Below are positions 1 through 12,065 of a DNA stretch of 64,000 bases, in pieces. How positions within the stretch are numbered: the stretch's first letter is position 1; the number at the start of each line of letters is the position of its first letter. The notes beneath the pieces were generated by a model. The model made no database searches and was not told the origin of the DNA. It saw only the letters and a program-made list of their open reading frames with translations. This DNA is from Proteles cristata cristata (taxonomy: Eukaryota; Chordata; Mammalia; Carnivora; Hyaenidae). A program made the translations under genes and the position numbers. The DNA is taken from positions 1-64,000 of the forward strand of contig JAESUZ010002877.1 of assembly GCA_017311185.1 (NCBI GenBank), given 5' to 3'.

Positions 1-410
1 ACCACCATTCCGCTTTCTGTCTCTGAATCTGACTGCTCTAGCTACCTTAACTAAGTGGAATTATACAACATTAGTCTTCTTGTGATTGGCTTCTTGTAGT
101 TAGCATAAATCCTCTAAGGTTCATCCATGATGTAATATGTGTCAGGACTTCCTCCCTTTTTAAAGGCTGAATAAGGTTCCACTGTTTGCACGCACGACAT
201 TTCATTTATCCATTCATTCATCGATGGACACTTGGGATGCTTCCACCTTTAAGCTACTGTGAGTAGTGCTGCTATGAAGCTGAGTGTACAGATAACTAAT
301 CAAGGCCCTGCTTTCAGTTCGTTTCGGGTAGATATCCAAAAGTGGATTTTCTGAATTGTATGGTAATTCTATTTTTATAGTTTTTAGAAAACACCGTATT
401 ATGGCACTGA
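1..410 (-). mobile_element. Ancient L1M 3' region fragment
   Basis: The sequence follows the antisense L1M 3' consensus in order: the GTGGAATTATACAACATT motif, TTCATCCATGATGTAATATG, TTTAAAGGCTGAATAAGGTT, ATGGACACTTGGGATGCTTC, and GGTAATTCTATTTTTATAGT. It runs off the window start. It is highly diverged and has no coding potential. Confidence 0.85.
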
Positions 411-843
411 ACTTGAAGCAAGAGTGAGTAGGGAAAGGAGGAGGTAAGGATTGAGAGAACTTGTTTTGTTTTTGAGAACACTGTACAATATAAATAATGT
501 AGAACATGACCCCAGAACCATGATGATACATCCTACACTATACATAATAAAGACAGATCTCTAAGCAAAGAGTGTGTTTTCCAGTGTCAGGTATTACAGA
601 ATTTAAGAGGAGCCTAAAAAATTCATGGAAAATTCAGAAAAGGATAAAAAAGACAGTTCAGTGTTCAAAAACAAAACCTGATCTGTGTTATGAGGTCAAA
701 GAGCTCCAATTAGTTGATACAGAGGGGAAAAAGGAGAAGGAGGCTGAAGGAGTATGTTTTTCAAATAAACTAAGCCTCATTTTAAGGGAACCTTTGCTCC
801 TTAAAGTAAGATCCTTGGATGGGGTCTAAAATAGAACATCTGA
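411..843. other. Intronic sequence without recognised features
   Basis: This is AT-rich single-copy-looking sequence between the L1M fragment and the first SINE. The last 16 bases form the upstream copy of that SINE's target duplication. Short open frames here have no recognisable relatives. Confidence 0.5.
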
Positions 844-1060
844 GGGGCGCCTGGGTGGCTTAGTTGGTTAAGCGTCCGACTTTCGCTTAGGTCATGATCT
901 CGCAGTTCATGGGTTCGAGCCCCGCGTCAGGCTCTGTGCTGACTGCCAGCTCGAGCCTTGAGCCTGCTCCTGTCTGTGACTCTCTCTCTGACCCTCCTGC
1001 TCGCACTGTCTCTCTCTCTCTCCCAGAAATAAATAAAACATGAAAAAAAATTAAAAAAAT
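844..1060 (+). mobile_element. Felid tRNA-Lys SINE (SINEC)
   Basis: The copy is full length: GGGGCGCCTGGGTGGCTTAG head, A/B-box-like tRNA region, CT-rich middle and an A-rich tail with AAATAAATAAAACAT. Flanking copies of AAATAGAACATCTGA at about 829-843 and 1061-1075 form the target duplication. It carries the TTTCGCTTAGGTCATGATCTC and GACTGCCAGCTC variants of a young-looking subfamily. Confidence 0.95.
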
Positions 1061-1274
1061 AAATAGAACATCTGAATTCTGCATTGTAACAACTAGGCTT
1101 ATAGTCTACTCCGCCTTATCTGCATGTAGAATGTGAAGGACAGTGAGGAGTCCTCTATTTTAGAGGAAGGAGTTTTACAATACTGCAAGAAACAGGCTAG
1201 GAATACTGTAGCAGGTTATTTATAAGAAAGGTTGTTCCGATTTTTAAGACTGCTTAATAACAAAATGCATTATA

Positions 1275-1465
1275 GGAGTGCCTGCATGGCTCAGTCAGTT
1301 AAGGATCCAGATATGATGGTTTGTGGGTTTGAGCCCCATATCAGGTTCTGGGTTGACAGTATGGAACCTGCTTAGGACTCTGTTTTCCTCTTTCTCTGCC
1401 CTCCCCTCACTTGCCCTCTCTTTCTCTCTCAAAATAAAAATAAACTTTAAAAAATTATTTAAAAA
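1275..1465 (+). mobile_element. SINEC, diverged copy
   Basis: A complete but mutated SINE with a degenerate head (GTGCCTGCATGGCTCAGTCA), CT-rich middle and A-rich tail. The flanking direct repeats AACAAAATGCATTAT and AATAAAATGCATTAT mark the target duplication. Confidence 0.88.
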
Positions 1466-1818
1466 TAATAAAATGCATTATTTATGAAATTTAAGGTTAA
1501 TGCATTCTAACTTGAGGTTAAGTACTTTACTTGAAACCAGAAGAACAGGGGGAATAGGTTATTTTTCAGAAAAATTGTATATGTTTTATGTATTCTTTTC
1601 TTTAGGGCTGATATTACATGGTAATGAAGCATTTTGGGTATTGCTAGGGGATTCTAGAAACATACAGAACGTAATCATGCCCTCACAGAAGTTACAGTCT
1701 TACTGGGGACAATTTACCCAAGAAGTAAGTAGGATAAAAGATGACAAGAATACAATGAAGTGCCAAACTCTGCCATATAAATTCTAACTGCTGTAGGGAC
1801 TTAAAAAATGGCAAGATA

Positions 1819-2032
1819 GGGGCGCCTGGGTGGCTTAGTCGGTTAAGCGTCCGACTTTCGCTTAGGTCATGATCTCGTGGTTGTGGGTTCGAGCCCCGCG
1901 TCGGGCTCTGTGCTGACTGCCAGCTCAGAGCCTGGAGCCTCTTTCAGTCTGTGACTCCCTCTCTCTCTGACCCTCCCCTGCTCACGCTGTCTCTCTCTCC
2001 TAGAAATAAATAAAACATTAAAAAAAAATTTA
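1819..2032 (+). mobile_element. SINEC, young-type subfamily
   Basis: A full-length SINE belonging to the same variant as the copy at 844, with TCCTAGAAATAAATAAAACA at the tail. It is flanked by AAAAAATGGCAAGATA and AAAAAATGGCCAAGATA, a target duplication differing by one base. Confidence 0.95.
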
Positions 2033-2159
2033 AAAAAAATGGCCAAGATAAATCTAATTACACGAATATAGATTATTGGACAAAACTTACCTGGGAACTT
2101 AGAGGATAAGAAGGATTTCTATATGTGGACAGTGATTCTCGGTGTGGGCAGAAATATGA

Positions 2160-2340
2160 AAATTCACTCATCCATCTATTCAATCAGAATTTTGTTAAGT
2201 CCCTACAATGGGCTGGGCACTGTGCTAAGCCCCAGAATTTTAGACTCAAATTAGAACTCCTCTTTGCCCTCTAGAGAATTATAGCCCTAGTGGGAGAATG
2301 GTCAAGTAATCCAGAAAGATACTAGAGTGTTGTAGACGCT
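2160..2340 (-). repeat. L2 fragment
   Basis: The order CATCTATTCAATCA, CCCTACAATGGGCTGGGCAC, TGTGCTAAGCCCCAGAAT and CTCTAGAGAATTATAGCCC follows the antisense L2 3' end. The fragment is strongly diverged. Confidence 0.7.
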
Positions 2341-2900
2341 ACAGTAGATAGAAGTCAGTGCAGCGAAAAACCATCTAACTCAAACTGGGGGTGGGAATGG
2401 GGTAGGGTTGGGAAGGAGAAAGGACAAATAGGAATTAGCCATATTGGAGGGAAGCAGGCAAGAGGAGGCAGATGGTGCCTCGGCAGAGGAAACTAAACGT
2501 GAATAAAGGAACAGAGAACGAACATACGTTGGCTGAGGAAACTGCTTAGCTCTGCAGTTTTGACAAGACGTTCCCTCTGCCACCTGCTTTCCAAAGCACT
2601 AGAAGATGAGGTGTCTGGGTCCCTGCCCAAGAGCAAGACTAGTTCTTACCAAGCAATCAGCCGAGAGAAATTACATTTAGGATTGTCTAAGACACGTGTG
2701 ATCCATCCCATTCTCTACAGAATCACTGCCTTGCCCTGGGGTTATGTGGGACCACAGAGAGACCTGGACTACAATAGCCCTGTCCCTCACAAAACCGTTT
2801 TCGTTGACTTGCACTGATGTGTGTTGACTTCCTGTAGCTCACGCCAAGAAGTAGCCCCGTGTAACACACTGCGGTTTGGGGAGGGCACTGTTACTTCTTT

Positions 2901-2978
2901 TTTTTTTTTTTTTTTTTTACAAATAGTTTATTGTCAAATTAGTTTCCACATAACACTCAGTGCTCATCCCCACAAGTG
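2901..2978 (-). mobile_element. Very short 5'-truncated carnivore L1 insertion
   Basis: A T run is followed by a carnivore L1 3' end in antisense (TTTATTGTCAAATTAGTTTC ... CACTCAGTGCTCATCCC). About 60 bases of body remain. Perfect 18-bp direct repeats GGGCACTGTTACTTCTTT at 2883-2900 and 2979-2996 show a discrete target-primed insertion rather than decay of a longer copy. Confidence 0.92.
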
Positions 2979-2996
2979 GGGCACTGTTACTTCTTT

Positions 2997-3714
2997 CGGT
3001 GTCCTCTCTCTAAAGCATATGAAATACTTCCCGTAGAATAAGAGCTAGGAAAAAGCTTAGTTTCCTCCAGAGTATGGCTTCCTTTTTGAAAATGACAACT
3101 ATATACCCTGATTTTTCATGTTTCCCTTTTTGTCTTGTCTGGTCTCTGAGGAGACTCAGAACCAAATTTAACCTTGAATACGGTAATTTTATTTGATCTT
3201 ATATTTGAAAAATTGGAAATATCTTTACTTTTGGCCTTGATTCTCCCTTTATGTTTTATTATTTTATTGCATGTGGTTGCCTATTTTAAGACTCTATGCT
3301 AGGGATGAAAAGTATGCTGTAGTTGCTAGCTATAATGCCACCTGCAGACAACTTCAGAAATGCTGAAGCTGGCCGCTTCCTACCACGGTGTCATGCGACC
3401 CCAGTAGCGGCTGGCACTGGTCTGCAAGGGAGCATTGCAAGGGACCACCTTCGGTTCTGCACACCCATGGCATATTGCTGAAGGAAGGAATGAGGAGGAT
3501 TCTAATTCTGTCCTTTGAAAGCTGGATGTAACAAGTGGAGAGAGTACCAACCACACTGAGAGAGGTTGAATATCGAATGTGGCAAAGTTGCTAACCTGGA
3601 ACACAGTGCAGGCGGTCGCTGAGGAGACAACGGATGACCCGGCATCAGGGATGGACTAACAGATTTGCTGTTTAGCTACTGTAACTGCTGATTGTCCTAA
3701 ATGAGGTGGCAGGG
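2997..3714. other. Intronic sequence without recognised features
   Basis: Mixed composition. Short antisense open frames at 3354-3604 have no recognisable domain or splice structure. No repeat family is identified with confidence. Confidence 0.5.
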
Positions 3715-3914
3715 TTTTTTTTTAACATTTATTTATATTTGAGAGACAGCGAGAGACAGAGTGCAAGCAGGGGAGGGGCAGAGAGAGAGGGAAACAAAGA
3801 ACCCAAAGCAGCCTCCAGGCTCTGGGCTGTCAGTGGGGCTCGAACTCACGGACCAAGAGATCATGACCTGAGCCGCAGTTGGAGGCTTAACAGACTGAGC
3901 CACGTAGGTGCCTC
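3715..3914 (-). mobile_element. SINEC, antisense
   Basis: Starts with a T run and TTTAACATTTATTTATATTTG, then the GAGAGACAG middle, and ends with the tRNA head in reverse (GAGCCACGTAGGTGCCTC). Moderately diverged. Confidence 0.93.
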
Positions 3915-6150
3915 AAGGCTGCAGGTTTTTATGAGGTCTGGCCTCTGAGACTGTTCCTTATGCTTATGTACAATAACTTTCCTTAAAGAGGTAAACTGAG
4001 GCTGCTACTCTTTTGATAATCAAAAGGCTATTGCAGCTGACTCAAATTCTCTGCATAAATAGAGGACGGTAAGGATATGTACATACACACTGTGACAATT
4101 TGCACTGGAGAACAGATGTAAAGATGACTAAACACTGTAGGCCTGCAAGGGTCATATTTCTAAAAAAAAAAAAAAAAAAAAGAGCTGCAGTTTTCAAGAT
4201 TTCCATGTTCCAATGCCTGATCAACTACAAGCAATTCATGACTTAATTAAAAAAAAAAAAAAAAGCTTAACTCTTGTGAAGTTCTAAAACATCTTCATTT
4301 GGGTTTTCCCCATAAACAAATACATCTTAACTTTCCTGGGAAGTGAATGAGAAGTGAATGGATGGAAGGAGAAAAACCTCAGTCAGTTTTCAGTCTAACT
4401 GAATATAAAAAGCAATGATTTTTCTTCCTGATAACCATAAACAAATAAATACTCTAAGCAGCTGGCCTTTTTTCTTCACATCGCCATCTTACAATCAGGT
4501 TGGCTTTCCAAGTTACAGCCTCATTTTGTACTAGGGAAATATGCTTTGTTTTACTGATGGCGCGTTCCAAAGAGGAGAACACAAAGACGAAGGAGACATT
4601 ATTGCTCTATTTTTACTAGTGATGCTCTTCATTCTGAAGAGAAGAGAATCTGAGTCTTTCTCTTTATAATTTCAAAGAATAAAGCATAAATATCCATGCC
4701 AGCCATGCCAATGGTGCAACATGCATCAAGTCACCATTTTCCACGCCCTACACTTACCCACCCACACACTCTGGGGCCCAGTACGTTCTACAGATCAGGC
4801 AAGCAGAGTTGTAAATATTTCCATACACAAAGCTTGCTTTTTCCAAAGACAGGCATGGCTTAGCATGCCGTTTCTTTCTTTAGAACTTTCAGGAGCAATT
4901 ATGACCTGAGGACATAAGGACGGTAAAGCAAAGGTATGTGCCTATAACAAGCATTTCATTGAAACTAGCAGCAAGATGTGTGGGTTCATGGGATGGATAA
5001 CCACAGACTATAGATTGATAACTTGTAGTGATAAGTATAAAAACTCACAAAGTAAGGCCATGTCATGCTGGTTACTTGCCCAGTTCAGGACTACAAGAAT
5101 AAACAGGATCTTTTCCCACCCAAAGTGAATGGATATTACACAGGACAATACGAATATTCAACAAGAGGCAGTGGTAGGTACAAGCCTCACAATCCCGGGT
5201 GCCAAGCATTTTTTTCCAGTGGGTGCCTGTGCTTCTGTAACATAAACGTAATTTGAGAAAGGGGCCGTTGCACTTTCCTGTCTCTTTCTAACAAAGTAGT
5301 AATTGTTAACAATTGAAGAATCATCACTCCTCTCTTGGCAGTTGGCCAGCTCAGCAAGAGACAGTATCAATTTTCAGATGGTATCTTTCTTAGTGGTCCA
5401 CTTCTCAATCCATTTCAGAAAGAGAGTTCCCGGGTCTTCTTTAAGGCAAATGAACCTCCTTTGGGGATCTTAGAAGAAGTGTCCTCCTGCTTCCCCCAAA
5501 CTGAAAGCCAGGTCACTTCCTCCCCCACTTCCAACTAGGTTGTTCTTCTATGCTTGAGTTTTGTGTCTGAATGTAGAAACGGTTACTAAATGAAATGAAA
5601 GAGGCCTCAGGACAAGAAAGCATGAAATTTCAATGGCCACCCGCCAGCCGATTTTGCCACGGAGAGGGACCCACATCCTTCTTGTGTGGCTGCAGCCAGA
5701 TTAAGGCTAGCACCACACACACTGTAAAAACACCACGTGTACAACCCAGCCTATCATGGAGTGTTGTGACCAGTTGCTTAGAACTTGGGGATAGAAACCT
5801 AATTGATGGAGATTTTTTTTTTCCTCTGGGCTCCTTGCACTGCACAGTAAAGACATTCTCTGTGTTGATGTTCTAAGAATGTACAAGTTGGGTATGGTAC
5901 AGTTAAGTCAGTATGGCTATGGAGGAGATGAGAATGAGGCTTGGCAGGAGGAAGCTGATTATACTCAGGGTCCCAGAGAGAAGGTCACTGCATGCCACAC
6001 AGAGTCACAGGGGAAAACACGAGTGTGGTCAGGAGACAGAAGACAGGAGTGGGGAGAAAGTCTAGGCCACAGCCCTACTTGGGATTTCTCTGGTAAAGGC
6101 AAGGCAGAGCAGGGCAAATAGCTTAAGGCTGGCTAGTTTTAAAAATTCTG
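3915..6150. other. Intronic sequence with A-runs only
   Basis: Long A runs occur at 4162-4181 and 4248-4264, the latter with upstream TTAATT. No exon, RNA gene or clear repeat is recognised. Short open frames between 5065 and 6121 lack any familiar domain and are not supported as genes. Confidence 0.5.
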
Positions 6151-6364
6151 GGGGTGCCTGGGTGGCTCAGTTGGTTGAGCGTCTGACTTTTGGCTCAGGT
6201 CGTGATCTCATGGTTCGTGGGTTCGAGCCCCGCATAGGGCTCTGTGCCGACAGCTCCGCGCCTGGAGCCTGCTTTGGACTCTGTCTCCCTCTCTCTCTGC
6301 CCCTCCCCCACCCATGTGCTTTCTTGCTCTCACTCTCAAAAATAAATAAACATTAAAAAATTTT
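6151..6364 (+). mobile_element. SINEC
   Basis: A full-length SINE with a near-consensus head (GGGGTGCCTGGGTGGCTCAG) and tail CAAAAATAAATAAACATT. The duplicated flanks are AAAAATTCTGG and AAAAAATTCTGG. Confidence 0.95.
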
Positions 6365-8525
6365 TAAAAAATTCTGGTGGGCTATGGGCTACAGCAGTGG
6401 TCTCTGTTCGCCTGGTACCTGGCCCTTGAGTGATCTGGGGAAATGCGGGTTTTCCATGTGAGAGTTAGATAAGGAGGCAATTGGGGATATAAATTGGGGA
6501 CTGGTTAGCCTCTATCTGAAAGGCATCCTCGTGGGCAAGTTGTTACGATCTCTAGGAATTAGCTAGCCCTGGGAGGGGCAGTCTCTCCGACTCGGTAAGG
6601 TCCCGGATGGCAAAGCATCAAGAATACAGAAAACACAGTTAACTGGCTCTGCGATGAAGAGATGTCAAACAGACAATACAGAATCTAACAAGACGTAAGA
6701 TAATGTGTATATTTAAATATGGCCCTTGCCTGGGGCAGCGTAGTGGGGGTCTTAGAAAATCCGAGTCCCGGTAGGCTTAGGGCAGCTGCCTCATTCTTAG
6801 ATAAGGACGGCTGCTGCTTTCTGTCTTAGGTAACATGCTGTGCAAACACTCATCTCAGCCACTGGCCTCCTGGACCCCATATGTGAAGAGGCTGTAGGAC
6901 AGGCTCCTGATAGCATCCATTCTGCGACTACAGTTGAAGGAACCTCTGCTGGAGCAGTGAGCCTGCCTCAACTGCATTCACGTCAAGGAGAAAGCAAGCA
7001 GCCAAGTGATGGGCGCTGGGCGCTAGGGTTCTGCCTCCTCACTCTGTGAACCCCCCGTTTCTCCCGTTCAGGAGGAGGCAGCACATCACCATCTGCCACC
7101 TACTACCTGCCAGGCTGGTGGGCCTGCCTATGGAGCCTCCCCACGGCAGGCTGGGATGCTGAGGCCTCCCGACCCACTCCACCCACTCTGTACTGAAGCC
7201 ATGAACACTTGGCATGAGGTCTTACTGCCTCGGCTAATCACAAAGGACGGCATTACCTTCCCTAGCTTATGTGCTGCTCAGGCTCAGCAGGGCCGTGTTT
7301 GCAAGAGATTTAAGTGTTGAGAGATGGGCTCTTTCCCAAGGTTTCTCTGCTGATGGTCCTATTTTGCCATGTAATGTTCTGGGTGGACTGTAAGGGATAC
7401 TAATGAAATAGGTTCAAGGAAAGTGATATTACAACTGCGGCAGGTCCAAGTCTCACAGCCCTGGAAGCCGATGGGACATTAGTACTTCTTGGCAGGCCAT
7501 CGGTTTAGTTTGGAGCTTGATGTCGCATTCATTCTTCTGGCTGCCAGTCTCCTCAAGGAAATATTGACCTTCCTGCTTTAGTTTTCTCTATTTCATTAGT
7601 TGTTCATCATTGGATATCAGAATTAGAGGACCATTGGCCAAGTATTACCAATAGAACTCTAGCTGTTTTCAGTTTTTCTGGTACATTTTGGTAGATGACC
7701 AAGCCATGGATTTGGTGTTCCCTTCTCTCTCCTCATTCCTTTTTGGAAAGAGTTTAGATGGGCTGGGGAAAGATATTTGAAGCTTTCTGATCCAATGTAA
7801 ATGAATCCTGTGGTGGGTAAATAATTTTCCTCCCTCCTTTGCTCTCCTGGGGTATTTTGATGAATAATGCTTCTCAAATAAGCTTATAAGTATTCCTCCA
7901 GAGGTAAGAAGGGTATTAAGCTCATAGCAGGTGTGCCATTAATGCTTTAGTGTGTAGGGTAGAGCAAAGAGGAAAGGAATCATCAAAACCTTGTGGTTTC
8001 AGAGAATTTTCTGGAAAGTCTTAAAGGCCACAGCTGGGAACAAAATACTGTGGGGCAGTGCTGGTGAAGTGTGGCTACAGCCTCACAAGATCAAGTCAGA
8101 CCACCCTTTCAATGTCAGATTTCTACAGATGGGTGGTAGGCTGGGATTTACAGTTTGCTTTGTGGCCAATTATAGCATATGCTTATCTTAACTCAGACAA
8201 ACAGCATAATTAATTACTCAACCTCACCAAAAAAAATTATTTTTTAATTTTCTTCCTTCCTGCCTCCCATTATTTGAAAGTCCAGTTCACAAACTACACA
8301 ACTCTAGTGTAAAAGCCTTCTTTAAAATAATAAATCTCTTTAAGAACATTCTCTTTAGAGGCTTTTGCGACTTGAACTTCAAATATCATTCTCTTCAATG
8401 TATTCTGTTACACTTTACCTGTGATAACTCTATTATAGCTTTAGTTTTCTTTCTTTGACTGGCCTCAATGTCCCCATATTTTTAAACAAAAGCCTCCAGA
8501 ATAGTGAGGAAATTTCTTACTGCCA
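6365..8525. other. Intronic sequence without recognised features
   Basis: Balanced GC, largely single-copy in appearance. A GC-richer patch at about 6840-7200 has an open frame without recognisable homology. Nothing here meets the standard for a gene or a named repeat. Confidence 0.5.
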
Positions 8526-8544
8526 CAGCGCCACCTACTGGCAG
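8526..8544 (-). promoter_or_regulatory. Candidate CTCF binding motif
   Basis: CAGCGCCACCTACTGGCAG fits the reverse complement of the vertebrate CTCF core (GCC[A/C][C/T]CT[A/G][C/G]TGG) at every core position. The canonical motif therefore reads on the minus strand, the same direction as TTLL5 transcription. Only motif evidence is available; occupancy is inferred. Confidence 0.55.
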
Positions 8545-9132
8545 GCTATTACAGAAGCAAGCTAGGAGTAGCTTAACTGACTCACAGTTTGGAGACTCCC
8601 CCTGAGCTCTGGTTTTATAAAATGTCAATTTCCTTGTCATTTGGAGAAACTATCACTTCTCTTGATAGCTATTAAGTCTCTTGCTGTGGCATAAAGTCAG
8701 CAAGTTATAATAAAAAAAAATATGCTCTTATTCTTACTGTTACCTTAAATTGGCCCTGACTTCACCGACTTTGATTTTCTCTGTCCTATAACTGTAGCAA
8801 GGGCTCCAGATTGTGTGGGCAAGGGTTTGGATCTGGCGAAAATAACTTGGGGAGCTTCCAAAGGTCCTGAAAAATGTAAAAAAAAAAAAATCCCTACTTA
8901 ACACTTTATTTGATCTTGGTGAAAGGACAAGAGGTCAAATCTAAAACTAGGCTTTAGAGAGGACAACAGCCGGAGAGAAGACCAGCAAAGGACACCAGGC
9001 CTGGAAAACGGCCCAGTACCTAGTATTAGGTGGCAGGCAGCAGAAGGAACCAAAGAAGGAAAGGGAAGGCTGAGAAATACACTGAACATAAAGAAAGGAG
9101 AAAACAGCTATGTGTATTTCAAAAAAATAAAT

Positions 9133-9153
9133 TAAAACAAAACAAAACAAAAC
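9133..9153 (+). repeat. (AAAAC)n simple repeat
   Basis: About four units of AAAAC are seen in a row. There is no attached SINE body. Confidence 0.85.
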
Positions 9154-9784
9154 TAGGTTTTAGGGGATCATCGTTTGCCCAGATGCTGATACTCCACCAT
9201 TTCCTGCCAAACACCAAATCTGTGCCCCTTGCTTTCTAACACCCTAGGAGTGGGTAATAAACCCAAATTCTTATCCCTCTGGCTCCGGGGAGAGAAGAAC
9301 GTTTTGGGAGTAACAAAGGATGTGAGACACTAGGGAAAGCATCTTAAGAGCTTTGTTCATTTTCACTATTAACTTATTATATTCCAGATCCACCTGGGAT
9401 CTATAACAGCTATGTAACACTTGGCGAAAAGGATACGAATCAGAGGTCATTCTGCTGAAAATTGCCCAGCAAATAATTTGGCTTGAAAGTTAAAGTGGCT
9501 TCTAGGTCCTTAGAGTTTAAGCTCCATTGGGATTATTTTCTATTAAAGTAAGTTCCTTAGTCTTGTATTACAGGGAGACAGGGAGGTGGGCAGGCAGAGT
9601 CACACTGATGTGCTGCCCCATCCCCATGCAAAGAAAGAGGATAAAGCTAAAATGTATTTTATCAAGGCCCCAAATAACAAATATTTAACAAGGACATTGT
9701 TTCTTCTTGTAAAGGAAATCCAGCATTGGTGTTCAAAGGCTGGTCAGAATCTTTCCATCAACTACAGATCAATAAGAGCTTTTT

Positions 9785-9806
9785 AAACAAAACAAAACAA
9801 AACAAA
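9785..9806 (+). repeat. (AAAAC)n simple repeat
   Basis: Four AAAAC units in a row, similar to the tract 650 bp upstream. No recognisable retroposon body flanks it. Confidence 0.85.
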
Positions 9807-11460
9807 CTGGGGCAGGGGGCAGGTAGAGGGTGGGCTCCAGTACAGAAAAGGTGGAGGCTGAAGTTAGGGCGAGGGCTGAGGGCCGCTGGTGTAGCTTCAG
9901 ACCCTACAAGAATGATAGTTTATGATATGAAGTCAGTATGAAAGAAATGCCAGTTATCTATTTCGGTGCTCTCTGCTATTTTAGTTCCCCATCACCACTT
10001 TAAAACTCCAGAATGCCATGGTTGTAAAGAACGAAGGCCAATGGCTTTGGCTTTGAGCCAAAGGCCCTCACTCTAGCTTCCCTCTCAAATTTCCAAATTT
10101 GCTGACTCTACGTCTTCCCTTCCATAGCAGACTCAGAACACACAGCCTGAAGTAGGGAAGTCAAGGAAAAAGTAACATTCATGGAACATTCCAGGTCTTC
10201 TGCTAGCAGCTTTTGCGTCCGCTACCTCATTCAACATTCACACTTAGAAGAATGTCACTAGGTCACCATCAGTGGGGAAGGATTCTGAGTTGTTTTTCAG
10301 TGGTGCTCTGGGATGAACCAGTATGTCATTCAGGTGCCTGAGGAACAAAGTCATACAGCTTTAAGGCCTGGTTGGCCAGACCTGCAGACGGGTCAAGGGG
10401 CCAGGAAACAGACTTTTGCTATATTCGCGGACTCAGTAATACCATGTTTAACCAACTGAGTTAACTGGACCATACAGGGGCTAAATACCTTTCAAAGTCA
10501 GCTTAGTGATTCCTAGAGAGGCACAAACTTCCTATCTCTGAGAGTCATATGACTGACTTATTAGGGGGCTGTTCCCCCTTCTGGGCTTAAAGAGAAGCTT
10601 TAATAGCTGCCCAACCTTCTCCTTTTTACAGGACACCCTTCTGAACCCCTAGAATAACACTTTTAAATCTACATGTCATACAGAAAAACACATGATTTGT
10701 AGCTGAAACACTGAAGTGCCAGGTAGTTACTTACTAGCTGTACCAGTAACTCTAATGGGGTTGGTTACCATTACACTGCTCAGGCAAAATGTTTACTGGG
10801 AAGTGTGGAAAACGCCTGAGACTCATATACCAAGTTGATCAGTGTTTCTTTAACTGAGGACAGGGGACATCAGCAAAGTCACAGACTAGAAACAAATTCA
10901 AGGCACTTTAGAGGTCCAGAGTCAATGGAGATAAAAGCAGTAAACAGCAGGCTACCTAAACAAGGTGAAAAAAATAATGCCCTTGTCTTAAGGCAGATGC
11001 AGGGGGGAAAGGTAGATATTAGAACCCAGGGAGACACACAACTTTCCTCGCTGCTCTGTGGTTTTATGCTGATACCGAATTCATTACAACTGTTACAAAA
11101 TCTCTAACACATAACTTCAAGAGTCAATAAATACTACTTAGTGATCAAGATGCTGAGAGTATGACCCAGCTGGCCCCTCAAATCTCCAACATCCCCCACC
11201 AGAGCACACGGAGAGAGCTCAGCTTTATACTTAATACATCAGTCAGACCTGCAAATGCAGTAGACAGGTTTCCGGGATCTCCTAGGCTTTGTAAACCTTT
11301 CCAGCGGTAGCCGGATAATCTATTCATCTGTATATAGTGCACAGTTCTCCCGGCCACCCACTTCCCAGGCCGTAACACCTTCAGGGGGAGATTTTAGTTC
11401 CTTAAAAATAACTACCATATTCTAGTAATTCTTTTGGGGGGAGGGGAGAGGCAAGCAGAT

Positions 11461-11523
11461 ACCTATCAACCGTTTCTTTCTTTCTTTTTCTTTCTTTCTT
11501 TTTTAACCTATCAACCGTTTCTT
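11461..11523 (-). mobile_element. Tail-only retro-insertion with 18-bp target duplication
   Basis: The 18-mer ACCTATCAACCGTTTCTT occurs at 11461-11478 and again at 11506-11523. Between them are only 27 bases of T with interspersed C ending in TTTTTTA, i.e. on the minus strand an A-rich tail with AAAG units. This is the footprint of target-primed retroposition in which only the tail was copied. Confidence 0.8.
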
Positions 11524-11659
11524 GAATTTGGGTTCTAAAATATTAAGCAGAGAACAAGATCTCTATACTCTTACATTATTAACTGATGTGGGTGTGGTTA
11601 TAGAGCTCTCCTCTATCTATGGCTTCCTTTAATCCCATAGTAAGCCTGAGGTATGTGTA

Positions 11660-12062
11660 ATTCTCCCTGTGACGCAGTCTAACCAGGCGATCTTGTAATC
11701 ATGCATTATGTCACACACACACCCTTCGCACCCTGGCTCTGGACTCCCTGATGGCTCCTTATTGCACCCAGGACCGAGTTCCCTCCATGGCTCATATATC
11801 GGTCCTGCTACTTCTATGACCTCTTTCTTGTTGCTCCCTGCCCGTGCCCTAGTCCCCAGCCACAGTGACACCCGAGGGCTCCCGGAACACGATGCATTTT
11901 CACCCTGCTACCCCGCCACCCCCGACTGTGCGCGTATCACTCCCTCTTCCTGGAACTCCTTCAGCCCCACACCTCCCCTCTCCCGGCAGAGTTGTCAACA
12001 TTCAATGCTCCGCCTGGATGTTTCTTCCTCCAGAAAGTCCTCTCTAATCCCTGAAGAGCCCG
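11660..12062 (+). repeat. L2 fragment
   Basis: The run of CTGATGGCTCCTTATTGCAC, CTTCCTGGAACTCCTTCAGC and TTTCTTCCTCCAGAAAGTCC parallels the L2 3' third in sense orientation. The 170-codon open frame at 11708-12220 lies over this and the next repeat and is not considered a gene. Confidence 0.75.
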
Positions 12063-12065
12063 GGA

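Larger units (their letters stand above)
8545..11460. other. Intronic sequence with two (AAAAC)n tracts
   Basis: Simple A-rich (AAAAC)n tracts lie at about 9133-9153 and 9785-9806. A weak MIR-like patch is possible near 10180-10270. A small imperfect hairpin (GGCTTTGGCT, 3-base loop, AGCCAAAGGCC) occurs at about 10045-10071. No exon is recognised. Confidence 0.5.
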
